NCBI GenBank assembly: GCA_045125935.1
Contig: JBGVNW010000051.1
Location: forward strand, 1-18,945
DNA: 18,945 nt
Direction: 5' to 3'
Source of the DNA: CAG-877 sp045125935
Lineage (GTDB): Bacteria > Bacillota_I > Bacilli_A > RF39 > UBA660
Position 1 is the first letter of the stretch. The number at the start of each line of letters is the position of its first letter. The translations under genes and the position numbers were made by a program. This document shows, piece after piece, positions 7,441-14,063 of this stretch. The notes beneath the pieces were generated by a model. The model did not search any database, was not told the DNA's origin, and worked only from the letters and a program-made list of their open reading frames with translations.

Positions 7441-7836
7441 CTACTCCTTAGGACTTTTAATATAAGCATATATTGGATAATTTAGTACACAAATAATAAG
7501 TCCAACTACTCCAGTAACTAAACCAACAAGCATATCAGTTTGTGAAGCATCTCCAACCATTATTCTACTCATACCAAATCCCATAATTAATGATCCAACT
7601 ACTCCAACTGTCCAAGTAAATACCATTCCCCAGTTTATTGGACCACGTTTCTTTTTAGGATGGCTTTTTCTATAAATTGGAATAATACAAAGTAATATAA
7701 TAAATCCAATTATCGCAACTACTACACCAGTGGTAAACATATCCCATTCAGGAAGTAAACACATACACATACCTATCGCAAAAATTAATCCCCCAATAGT
7801 ACCTAAAATAATTTCTAATAAAGTTTCTTTTTTCAT
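7441..7836 (-). CDS. Small four-TM membrane protein
   Basis: A 131-residue protein with four hydrophobic segments (about 8-28, 34-54, 70-90 and 102-122) arranged as two similar halves. Each half has a glycine-rich helix (LGTIGGLIFAIGMCM and VGVVGSLIMGFGMSR) followed by a second helix ending in a short charged segment. The two halves look like an internal duplication. A basic loop (RKSHPKKKRG) around residues 56-65 separates them and is probably cytoplasmic. I recall similar small proteins in gut Bacillota, but none with a known function. The start ATG has GGGAG upstream, and the gene follows the charged helical protein by 9 bases, so it is in the same operon. Confidence 0.7.
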   Translation of the reverse strand: MKKETLLEIILGTIGGLIFAIGMCMCLLPEWDMFTTGVVVAIIGFIILLCIIPIYRKSHPKKKRGPINWGMVFTWTVGVVGSLIMGFGMSRIMVGDASQTDMLVGLVTGVVGLIICVLNYPIYAYIKSPKE

Positions 7837-7845
7837 AAATTCTCC

Positions 7846-8163
7846 CTACTTATTTCCATCAATCAAGTCATTCATATTTTTACGTTGTTCAGCTAACATC
7901 TCTTTATAATTCTCACGATTTTCTGCAGCCACTTTCTTAGCATCTCTTTCCATATGAGATACAACAACTTTTGCTTTTTCTTTTAAACCTTCTGCATCCT
8001 TAAATTCTTGAAAATCAGGATCAACTTTTTTAGCTTCTTCAAATCTTGCCTTAGAATCAGCTTTAATTGCTTCATAATTTTCCTTATCAATTTTTCTTTG
8101 TTCTTTAGCACTCTCTTTCATATCATCAAATGCTCTACCTAAAAAACTTTTCTTTTCTGACAT
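7846..8163 (-). CDS. Charged helical protein (coiled-coil-like), 105 aa
   Basis: The protein is almost entirely Lys, Glu, Asp and Ala in helical spacing, with no membrane segment or signal peptide. It is probably a long amphipathic helix or helical hairpin in the cytosol or bound to the membrane. The start is the ATG at 8161-8163, because GAGGAGG lies 8 bases upstream. An upstream in-frame ATG would start before this ribosome site and is rejected. It follows the histidine kinase gene with a 78-base gap that holds its own promoter-like site with two GTAAA repeats, so it appears to head a sub-operon with the two membrane proteins. By position and composition it could be a stress-type helical protein like those of envelope-stress operons, which is inference. 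Confidence 0.7.
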   Translation of the reverse strand: MSEKKSFLGRAFDDMKESAKEQRKIDKENYEAIKADSKARFEEAKKVDPDFQEFKDAEGLKEKAKVVVSHMERDAKKVAAENRENYKEMLAEQRKNMNDLIDGNK

Positions 8164-8189
8164 ACAAATTTCCTCCTCTGTATGTACCA

Positions 8190-8224
8190 ATAATAACCAA
8201 TCAAAGTAAACTTATCGTAAATTT
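8190..8224 (-). promoter_or_regulatory. Candidate response-regulator operator and promoter, copy 2
   Basis: Plus-strand AAAGTAAACTT (8203-8213) is followed directly by ATCGTAAATTT (8214-8224): two 11-bp units sharing GTAAA and a T-rich end. On the minus strand they sit 7 bases upstream of TATTAT (complement of 8190-8195), ahead of the 105-aa gene. Direct repeats at 11-bp spacing overlapping the -35 position are the usual binding site of PhoB/OmpR-type regulators. Confidence 0.55.
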
Positions 8225-8241
8225 CTAGAACAAATTAAAAT

Positions 8242-9276
8242 TTATTTACGAAGTGTCACCATAAAGACACTTCCTTTGCCCACTTCACTTTCTACCTTTA
8301 TTTTACCCTCGACAAGTTGAACTATACGCCCAACAATAGTAAGTCCTAGTCCCAAACCCTTAGTAGTTTTACTCTTATCTACTTGATAAAATTTATTAAA
8401 GATTTGATTTAGTTCATCTTTATGCATTCCAATGCCACTATCTCTAACACTAAAAATAATAGTTTCCTCATAACTTCTTAAATTAATTGAAATATTCCCA
8501 CCCTCAGGAGTATACTTAACCGCATTATTTATTAAATTCATCCAAAGATGCTCCATAATCTCTTCACTACCAAAATATTCAACCTCTTCTAAATTACAAG
8601 TAACATTTAACTTCTTTTTACTATATTCAGGTTCAAGTACAATTACACATTTTCTTATTTGCTCATCTAAAGAATATTTCTTTTTATTTGGAATAATTCC
8701 CTGAGAATTAAGCTTTGTTAAAAGAATTGAACTATTAGCTAAATAAGTAAGCTTTTCACTCTCTTCTGCAATTATTCTTAAATATTTTTTTCTAGTATCA
8801 CAATCAACATCTTCTTCAAGTAATAATTCCGCAAAACCTTTAATAGAAGTAATTGGTGTTTTAAACTCATGGGAATAATTATTTACAAATTCATCCTGTA
8901 ATGTATTAGCTTTCTTTAACTCTTCTTCCAATTTATTAAAATTTTCATAAGCAACCGCAAAAATAGCCGACTTTCTCGAATCAAGTTTGGCATGATAATC
9001 ACCACTCGCAGCTTTAGCTAACCCATTAGCTAAATCCGTAGCTTGTCTAGCCATACTTCTTGAAGTAATAATATTAATAATTGTTATAAACATAACCATT
9101 GGGATAATAACACCTAAAGATTTAATAAAAACCTCCCAAGTCATTTCATAACCATTTATCCCCCAATGCACAAGTATTGACGAAAAAACAGCTCCAATTA
9201 CCAAAAAAAGTGTCTGAAGTTTCATCCATCGCATAATATTTTTAACTGTTACTTTATCAAAATTATTCCTCATCAT
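8242..9276 (-). CDS. Sensor histidine kinase
   Basis: A 344-residue membrane kinase. It has two transmembrane helices (about 19-38 and 53-74) with only a very short external loop, so it probably senses within the membrane or through partners. A HAMP-like segment (about 75-125) and the HisKA dimerisation domain with NNYSHEFKTPI follow, H136 being the phospho-acceptor. The ATPase domain has the N box (NLINNAVKYTPEGG, from 247), DSGIG (279-283) and GLGLGL (307-312). It should phosphorylate the regulator encoded just upstream. I chose the ATG at 9274-9276, which has GGAGAG 7 bases before it. The longer frame from 9306 lacks a ribosome site. The chosen start overlaps the regulator gene by 14 bases, indicating translational coupling. 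Confidence 0.9.
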   Translation of the reverse strand: MMRNNFDKVTVKNIMRWMKLQTLFLVIGAVFSSILVHWGINGYEMTWEVFIKSLGVIIPMVMFITIINIITSRSMARQATDLANGLAKAASGDYHAKLDSRKSAIFAVAYENFNKLEEELKKANTLQDEFVNNYSHEFKTPITSIKGFAELLLEEDVDCDTRKKYLRIIAEESEKLTYLANSSILLTKLNSQGIIPNKKKYSLDEQIRKCVIVLEPEYSKKKLNVTCNLEEVEYFGSEEIMEHLWMNLINNAVKYTPEGGNISINLRSYEETIIFSVRDSGIGMHKDELNQIFNKFYQVDKSKTTKGLGLGLTIVGRIVQLVEGKIKVESEVGKGSVFMVTLRK

Positions 9277-9949
9277 CTTTACTCTCCAAAATAACTTTAT
9301 AACCAAGTCCTTTTACTGAAACAATCTCAAACTCTTCTACATTCCCAAGTTTATTACGAATTTTATTAATATGTGTTTTTATTGTATCCTCACTACTATT
9401 AGATTCATATCCCCAAATATCTTCCAATAACTGCATTTTAGTCATAACCTTATTTGGATAAGAAAGAAGTTTAAATAACAATTCAAATTCTCTCTTAGTA
9501 AGTTCAATTTTTTGTTCATTATAGAAAACTGAATAATCAGCCTCATCCATACAAAACTTCCCAATATTAATTTTCATCTTACTTGCTATATTACTTCTAC
9601 AAAGTAATGCTTTAATACGAAGTAATAATTCCTCATAATCGATTGGCTTAGTAACATAATCATCGATTCCTAAATCAAAGCCTCTTCTCTTATCCTCAAA
9701 AGTAGACTTAGCAGTTAAAAATACAACTGGTACTTCCTTTTTATCCTCTCTTAAAGTACGAACCAATTCATATCCATCCATTTCTGGCATCATTATATCC
9801 GCAACAATCAAATCAATTTGTCTCTCATAAAACATATCAAGGGCTTCTTTTCCATTTTCACATACAACTACATTATAAAATTTCTTTAATCTAGCCTCAG
9901 TAAGTAATCTTGTATACTCATTATCCTCAACCACCATAATAGTAACCAT
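9263..9949 (-). CDS. PhoB/OmpR-type response regulator
   Basis: A 228-residue transcription factor. The receiver domain (1-115) has the acidic pair E8-D9, the phospho-acceptor D51 (VADIMMPEMDG), T79 and K101 (VTKP). The C-terminal winged helix (about 130-225) has ELTKREFELL, the recognition-helix region DTIKTHINKIRNKL and the terminal VKGLGYK hairpin. All residues for phosphotransfer are present. GAGGTGG lies 4 bases before the ATG. The gene is first in an operon with the kinase. Its own promoter carries a perfect tandem 11-bp repeat, so autoregulation is likely. The same repeat type recurs upstream of two nearby gene units, which are therefore candidate targets. Confidence 0.93.
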   Translation of the reverse strand: MVTIMVVEDNEYTRLLTEARLKKFYNVVVCENGKEALDMFYERQIDLIVADIMMPEMDGYELVRTLREDKKEVPVVFLTAKSTFEDKRRGFDLGIDDYVTKPIDYEELLLRIKALLCRSNIASKMKINIGKFCMDEADYSVFYNEQKIELTKREFELLFKLLSYPNKVMTKMQLLEDIWGYESNSSEDTIKTHINKIRNKLGNVEEFEIVSVKGLGYKVILESKDDEE

Positions 9950-9970
9950 CCTACCACCTCTAATGCCATT

Positions 9971-10002
9971 ATTATAAACAAAAGTAAATTTAAAGTAAAT
10001 TT
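9971..10002 (-). promoter_or_regulatory. Promoter with perfect tandem 11-bp operator, copy 1 (autoregulation)
   Basis: AAAGTAAATTT at 9981-9991 is repeated exactly at 9992-10002. On the minus strand this is (AAATTTACTTT) twice, then TGTT, then TATAAT (complement of 9971-9976), about 20 bases before the regulator start. The repeats cover the place where a -35 box would be, and the natural -35 is poor (TTTACT). This suggests activation by a bound OmpR-type dimer. Confidence 0.7.
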
Positions 10003-10016
10003 TTTCAAAAAGAAAA

Positions 10017-10030
10017 AGACCAAAAGGTCT
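10017..10030 (-). terminator. Terminator of the MIF-like gene
   Basis: On the minus strand AGACC TTTT GGTCT is followed by TTTTTCTTTTTG, directly after the stop codon at 10031-10033. It separates this gene from the regulator operon. Confidence 0.7.
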
Positions 10031-10372
10031 CTAAAAATTACTACCATTCCAGCCCCAATTAGAAAATTCACCATAACTAATATAAATATTTTCCAGTAAT
10101 ATTCCAAGTTCTACATTAAGTATTTCTGTAACCCTCTCAGTCATAAGAGTAAAACTATTACTATCACCAGTACCATAAATCTTTATATCAACATAAGCTA
10201 CATCCTTAGAATCTTCTCCTCCAAAATACATTTTACATTCAGGAACAAACTCTATCATTAACCAATCCTCACTCTTATGTAAAATACTAATAGCTTCTCC
10301 TAGTTTTTCTTTAATACTTAATTCCTTTTGTTTAGCTATACTAACATTAGTTCTAATCTGTATATATGGCAT
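10031..10372 (-). CDS. MIF/tautomerase-superfamily protein
   Basis: A 113-residue homologue of macrophage migration inhibitory factor, a trimeric keto-enol tautomerase. The sequence starts Met-Pro, and removal of Met would expose the catalytic N-terminal proline. Lys at mature position 32 and Ile at 64 match MIF active-site residues, a Tyr matches position 95, and the ending WGWNGSNF matches the family's GWNNSTF-type tail. Asn97 of MIF is replaced by Ser, and the CXXC of mammalian MIF is absent. Tautomerase activity on phenylpyruvate-like substrates is plausible but unproven. There is no signal peptide. It is a single gene between an extended -10 promoter (10393-10401) and a terminator. Bacterial MIF-like proteins are known and are often discussed in host interaction. 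Confidence 0.85.
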   Translation of the reverse strand: MPYIQIRTNVSIAKQKELSIKEKLGEAISILHKSEDWLMIEFVPECKMYFGGEDSKDVAYVDIKIYGTGDSNSFTLMTERVTEILNVELGILLENIYISYGEFSNWGWNGSNF

Positions 10373-10392
10373 AATATCACTCTCCTAAATTG

Positions 10393-10401
10393 ATTATACC
10401 A
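10393..10401 (-). promoter_or_regulatory. Extended -10 promoter of the MIF-like gene
   Basis: TGGTATAAT on the minus strand (TATAAT is the complement of 10393-10398), 20 bases before the start codon. The -35 region is poor (TAGTAA). It overlaps the tail of the terminator of the upstream gene. Confidence 0.5.
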
Positions 10402-10403
10402 AA

Positions 10404-10430
10404 AAAGAAACTTAATTACTAGGCTTCTTT
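10404..10430 (-). terminator. Weak terminator of the 187-aa gene
   Basis: On the minus strand AAAGAAGC pairs with GTTTCTTT (8 bp with one G-T pair, 11-base loop) and is followed by more T residues. The stop codon of the gene lies in the loop. Confidence 0.45.
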
Positions 10431-10975
10431 CCTTCTTCACAGCAATCATATAAAATATTATATTGTTCTTCTATTAAAGAAGTATTTTCACTTCTTTTTT
10501 CTTTCTTTACTTTATTATACATATAAAAACCAAGACCCCATCCAATAAATCCAATTATCCCAAGTATGACACATAACACGTATAATGGCTTAGTTGCGAT
10601 TATCGCAAATACTGATCCTGCCATAAAAGCTGTTCCAACTAATCCAATTGATAAAGCCCAAATTACAGCTGAAATTTCTGGTTGACGCTCCAATCGACCA
10701 ATCTCTTCTAATGCAGCTTCCATCTTTCTTTGTAAACTCATTAATTTAATCTTATTCTTAATCTTCCTATCTCTCTTAAACTTCAAATTAACCAATCTAT
10801 TACCATTAACAGAACTATTTAAATAATAATCCTCCCTATCAACTAAAGCCGTATTATTTACTAGTTCCCAACCAAAATTTTCATAACAATCAATATATAA
10901 TGGTTCTTTATCCGCTTTAACATTTAATGACAAATATTCATAAGCGACAAAATCCTTTGTTTCACTACTTTTCAT
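10412..10975 (-). CDS. Two-TM membrane protein with coiled-coil segment
   Basis: A 187-residue protein. It has an N-terminal soluble domain (1-70) containing YENFGWELV and LKFKRDRKIKNK, a helical basic/acidic segment (72-97) likely to form a coiled coil, two membrane helices (about 102-126 and 130-153), and a cytoplasmic tail ending IEEQYNILYDCCEEG. I recall related proteins of the same layout in gut Bacillota, with no known function. The soluble part is probably cytoplasmic. The start ATG has GGAGG at good spacing. Its upstream region (11011-11043) carries two GTAAA motifs at 11-bp spacing, as found upstream of the response regulator and of the 105-aa gene, so it may belong to the same regulon. 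Confidence 0.7.
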   Translation of the reverse strand: MKSSETKDFVAYEYLSLNVKADKEPLYIDCYENFGWELVNNTALVDREDYYLNSSVNGNRLVNLKFKRDRKIKNKIKLMSLQRKMEAALEEIGRLERQPEISAVIWALSIGLVGTAFMAGSVFAIIATKPLYVLCVILGIIGFIGWGLGFYMYNKVKKEKRSENTSLIEEQYNILYDCCEEGKKPSN

Positions 10976-11010
10976 AACTTTCCTCCAATTAATCCCAAAT
11001 ACAAATACAT

Positions 11011-11043
11011 ATTATAACTTAATATAAGTAAAATATTAGTAAA
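11011..11043 (-). promoter_or_regulatory. Candidate response-regulator operator and promoter, copy 3
   Basis: GTAAA at 11028-11032 and again at 11039-11043 (11-bp spacing), with TATAAT (complement of 11011-11016) downstream on the minus strand. It is less conserved than the copies at 8203-8224 and 9981-10002 outside the GTAAA cores. The rest of the 10976-11170 gap shows no gene. Confidence 0.4.
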
Positions 11044-11170
11044 CTTCTTTTAAAAATGCAAACTTTTCACAAGAAATAAGATAAAAATGTCTATACTCGA
11101 GAAAGAACAAAATACATTACTTAAAACACTTTTCATATTATCAAATATTTCCTTAAATATATTTTTACTA

Positions 11171-12466
11171 TTATATTTTCTTCTCACAATTACTGGATAC
11201 ATCACCATCACTCCAATCTACTAAATTATTACTTTCTACATTTACTTCACATATATTTCTTCGTAACATTTTAAAAAACATTTTTTGAAATTCTACATCA
11301 TCTATATTAGAATTCAATGATATATTTAACTTATTATTAAAAGAACAAACAGTACACTTAATCTTCTGCATTTTATTAGGCATTACAAGTACCAAAACAT
11401 TATCAATATATTTTTCATATTCCATATCAAATTTAATACTACCCACATTAGATAAAGTTGATGTAGAAGCTCTACTAACAACTCTACCAATATATTTTAT
11501 GAAGAGTTTTTTAATAAATAGCGGAACTAACCTAATTGAAATATTCATTCCTAAATCAACATCTCTAGTTAAATAACCTTTAACCTTAGAATCAATAAGT
11601 CCCTCTCTAAATTCTTTATGTATCTCCTCTAAAATCTCATCAAAAGTTACCAATTTTTTCTCTAATATTCTAGAATTAATATTCATACAAACAAAGAAAT
11701 TAGACAAAGTATCAACATCATAATACTTTCTAAGATTAATAGGAACAGAAATCATAATTTCCTTATCAGACTGCCTCTTATGAAATACCCTATACAAAGA
11801 AAAAACATATATTGCAGTCAAATACTCAGTTATACTAACTCCATATTTTCGACATACTTTCTTTATCTCATCAACATTAACTATATAATGATATGTATTA
11901 TTAATATACTTATTAACTTTCCCAGGAAGTTGATAAGCTACTCTATATTTAGAATCATATGTATATTTCATATCATAATTTTTTAAATACTGATCTTCAT
12001 ATTCAATCCCAATATAATTTTTACTCTCTATAGATAATTCATACTTCAACTTTAAGTAATTATAAATTATTTCTTTAACAAAATCTATTGCGCCAGTACC
12101 ATCAGTTAAAACATGAAAAAAATCTACATTAATTTTCTTTTCAAAATAACTCACCTTAAATAAATAATCATTATTTTTCTTAAAATCAATATACCCACAA
12201 GGAATATCATTCTCCTCTTCAATAATTATATCCTTAGGATTAAATTCCAAATAGTTCCAAAATAAACCTGTCCCTATTTTTACTTTAAAAGCTAAAAAAT
12301 TTTGTAAAGCCACATCAGTAGCGCATCGTAAAATATCCGCATCAATATCCTCTTTTAAAATAATAGAATATCTAAAAATATTTATATTATCACTACTATC
12401 TAAAGAAAATATTTTCGCAGTATTATCTAATCTACGCCAACTACTTTTAAATTTTTCTAAAGACAT
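11171..12466 (-). CDS. Condensation/alcohol-acetyltransferase-like acyltransferase
   Basis: A 431-residue soluble protein with the CoA-dependent acyltransferase fold shared by NRPS condensation domains, BAHD enzymes and bacterial 'alcohol acetyltransferases'. The key motif HxxxDG is present as HVLTDG (118-123): H118 is the general base and D122 is structural. Later elements fit a second half-domain: SVPINLRKYYD resembles the family's 'vpvdlR' strand, and STLSNVGSI resembles the 'SNlG' strand. The acyl donor, probably acyl-CoA, and the acceptor are unknown. The start has GAGGTGA 6 bases upstream. It lies 148 bases after the DUF2238-like gene with a terminator-like hairpin between, so it is probably transcribed alone. 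Confidence 0.75.
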   Translation of the reverse strand: MSLEKFKSSWRRLDNTAKIFSLDSSDNINIFRYSIILKEDIDADILRCATDVALQNFLAFKVKIGTGLFWNYLEFNPKDIIIEEENDIPCGYIDFKKNNDYLFKVSYFEKKINVDFFHVLTDGTGAIDFVKEIIYNYLKLKYELSIESKNYIGIEYEDQYLKNYDMKYTYDSKYRVAYQLPGKVNKYINNTYHYIVNVDEIKKVCRKYGVSITEYLTAIYVFSLYRVFHKRQSDKEIMISVPINLRKYYDVDTLSNFFVCMNINSRILEKKLVTFDEILEEIHKEFREGLIDSKVKGYLTRDVDLGMNISIRLVPLFIKKLFIKYIGRVVSRASTSTLSNVGSIKFDMEYEKYIDNVLVLVMPNKMQKIKCTVCSFNNKLNISLNSNIDDVEFQKMFFKMLRRNICEVNVESNNLVDWSDGDVSSNCEKKI

Positions 12467-12522
12467 AATTTCACCTCAAATAAAAAATAACTCATCAAAA
12501 TAAAATATTCGTAAAAAGAAAA

Positions 12523-12542
12523 ACAAATTCATTTGAATTTGT
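12523..12542 (-). terminator. Terminator downstream of the DUF2238-like gene
   Basis: On the minus strand ACAAATTC AAAT GAATTTGT is followed by TTTTCTTTTT. It lies about 70 bases after the stop codon at 12615. The stem is AT-rich, so efficiency may be modest. Confidence 0.6.
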
Positions 12543-12614
12543 CTTAATAAATTATTCCTTATAATTATGTCAAACATTATTTATCATTTTCTCTAATAAA
12601 AATAAAATTCAAGT

Positions 12615-13412
12615 TTATACTTTCTCCTGCTTTTTTGTAATAAACTTACCTGCTAACTGGTGCTTCTCTTGATCAATTATATATAAAAATCCAAATACAC
12701 TATAAACAACTGCGCCAATAAAATTAACAAGTAAATCTTTCATTGTATCGTGTAATCCAATATCCAAATATCCATCAAGTTTAACTAATTTATTATCATT
12801 TTCATCATATAAAATTGTATAATCAATTCCCTTTATTGTCACAACATTATTATCCTGTTCTGGATCAAGAGTCACTGTTCTTAATTCTGAAATATACCAA
12901 TCCTTCTGCATATCTGTATGAAATATATTATCCATTCCATATTCAAAAAACTCCCAAACTACCCCAACTGTCATTGAAAAACAAAACGATACAAGTACTA
13001 CAAATATCGGTGATAATTTAAACGAATCAGAATTTTCATTTAACAAATACACTAAAGAAAAACCAATACTTGCACAAAGAAAACCATTAAGCGTATGTAA
13101 AAGTGTATCCCAACCAGGAAAATTACCATAAAAATTATTAATTTCACCTAAAATCTCTGCCGCAAATATAAACAAAAAAATTATAATTTCTAAAGTACTC
13201 GGAAGATCAATTTTAAATTTCTTCTCTATAAAATTTGGTAATAAGAAAAGTACTAATGATAATACACATAACATTACATTTTGAATATTACCATGAAAAA
13301 ATTCTCTAATCATACAAAGAATAATCAACACCCTTAAAAGTATATAAACAAATAAGGTCCTCTTATCACTATAAACATATGCTTTTTTTATATTCTTAAA
13401 TTTTTCACTCAT
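12615..13412 (-). CDS. DUF2238/YjdF-like integral membrane protein
   Basis: A 265-residue protein with about six or seven hydrophobic helices. The features I associate with the DUF2238 (YjdF) family are WDTLLHTLNGF at 101-111, VWEFFEYGMD at 152-161 and DTMKDLLVNFIGA at 222-234. These conserved polar residues within helices suggest a buried functional site. A hydrophilic loop of about 50 residues (165-215) separates the last helices. No biochemical function is known to me for the family. The start has AGAGGT nearby. The gene follows the unknown 207-aa gene by 9 bases and ends the operon that begins with the CNNM/CBS gene. Confidence 0.75.
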   Translation of the reverse strand: MSEKFKNIKKAYVYSDKRTLFVYILLRVLIILCMIREFFHGNIQNVMLCVLSLVLFLLPNFIEKKFKIDLPSTLEIIIFLFIFAAEILGEINNFYGNFPGWDTLLHTLNGFLCASIGFSLVYLLNENSDSFKLSPIFVVLVSFCFSMTVGVVWEFFEYGMDNIFHTDMQKDWYISELRTVTLDPEQDNNVVTIKGIDYTILYDENDNKLVKLDGYLDIGLHDTMKDLLVNFIGAVVYSVFGFLYIIDQEKHQLAGKFITKKQEKV

Positions 13413-13421
13413 AAAATACCT

Positions 13422-14045
13422 CTAATTTCTCTTTTTCATATCTTTTATAAACTGATAACTACCAACATCAGTAAGTTTTAGTGGACCCATTTCTCTATTA
13501 TATTTTATGCTAGAGATGTTTTCTTTGATACAAGAAAGCATTTTTATCTTTACTTCTCCACTAACAGAACTATATGATTCTTCAACTATATCAAAAACGC
13601 CTCTTAAAAACTGTAAATATTCTAAACGATTCATACTAGAATCAGAATTTAATATTCCCATCCATTCATCTTCTGTTACACATAATGCATAAAGTCTTGG
13701 ATCATTATTACCATTACCAATAAATGTTCTTGCTAAAAAATCATTTCTATCTTCTAAAACAGCTTCAACTAAAGGTCTATTTTTAGAAGTAATAACACTT
13801 CCAACCTTAATGTCATGTACCTTTTCTAAAGATAACTTTCCTCCACCAATCTCGTACCACGTTAAAATATTATCAAGAAGATAATTGTCAACTGCTCCTA
13901 AAGATTCAAAGTCCTCATCATATATCGCATTAATATAATCCATTGCCAAACAAAAATTAAATGCCACTTGCGCTTCTTCTGTACCTTCTTCAAGTACATC
14001 AGGTGACTCCGCAAATCCACCTAAATCAAAACAATATTCCTTCAT
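13422..14045 (-). CDS. Hypothetical soluble protein, 207 aa
   Basis: I do not recognise it. It is acidic in the N-terminal half, mostly helical, with no signal peptide or membrane segment. Visible features are an acidic start (MKEYCFDLGGF), a central EDRNDFLARTFIGNGNNDPR segment and a basic C-terminal end (FIKDMKKRN). The start ATG has GGGTGAGG upstream, overlapping the 18-base gap after the CNNM/CBS gene. The tight spacing on both sides places it in one operon with that gene and the DUF2238-like gene. Confidence 0.65.
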   Translation of the reverse strand: MKEYCFDLGGFAESPDVLEEGTEEAQVAFNFCLAMDYINAIYDEDFESLGAVDNYLLDNILTWYEIGGGKLSLEKVHDIKVGSVITSKNRPLVEAVLEDRNDFLARTFIGNGNNDPRLYALCVTEDEWMGILNSDSSMNRLEYLQFLRGVFDIVEESYSSVSGEVKIKMLSCIKENISSIKYNREMGPLKLTDVGSYQFIKDMKKRN

Positions 14046-14063
14046 ACAACCTCACCCTAAAAA

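Noticed and set aside
9276..9306. Upstream ATG of the histidine kinase at 9304-9306
   Set aside because: No ribosome site precedes it, and it would add ten residues not typical of the family; GGAGAG supports 9274-9276.
9886..10107. Minus-strand hydrophobic frame across the regulator promoter
   Set aside because: It overlaps the regulator start, a terminator and the tautomerase end in another frame; a hydrophobic translation is expected from AT-rich DNA.
12545..12573. Minus-strand TTGACA-17-TTATTA as promoter of the acyltransferase gene
   Set aside because: The predicted transcript would start inside the terminator hairpin at 12523-12542. The -10 is also weak.
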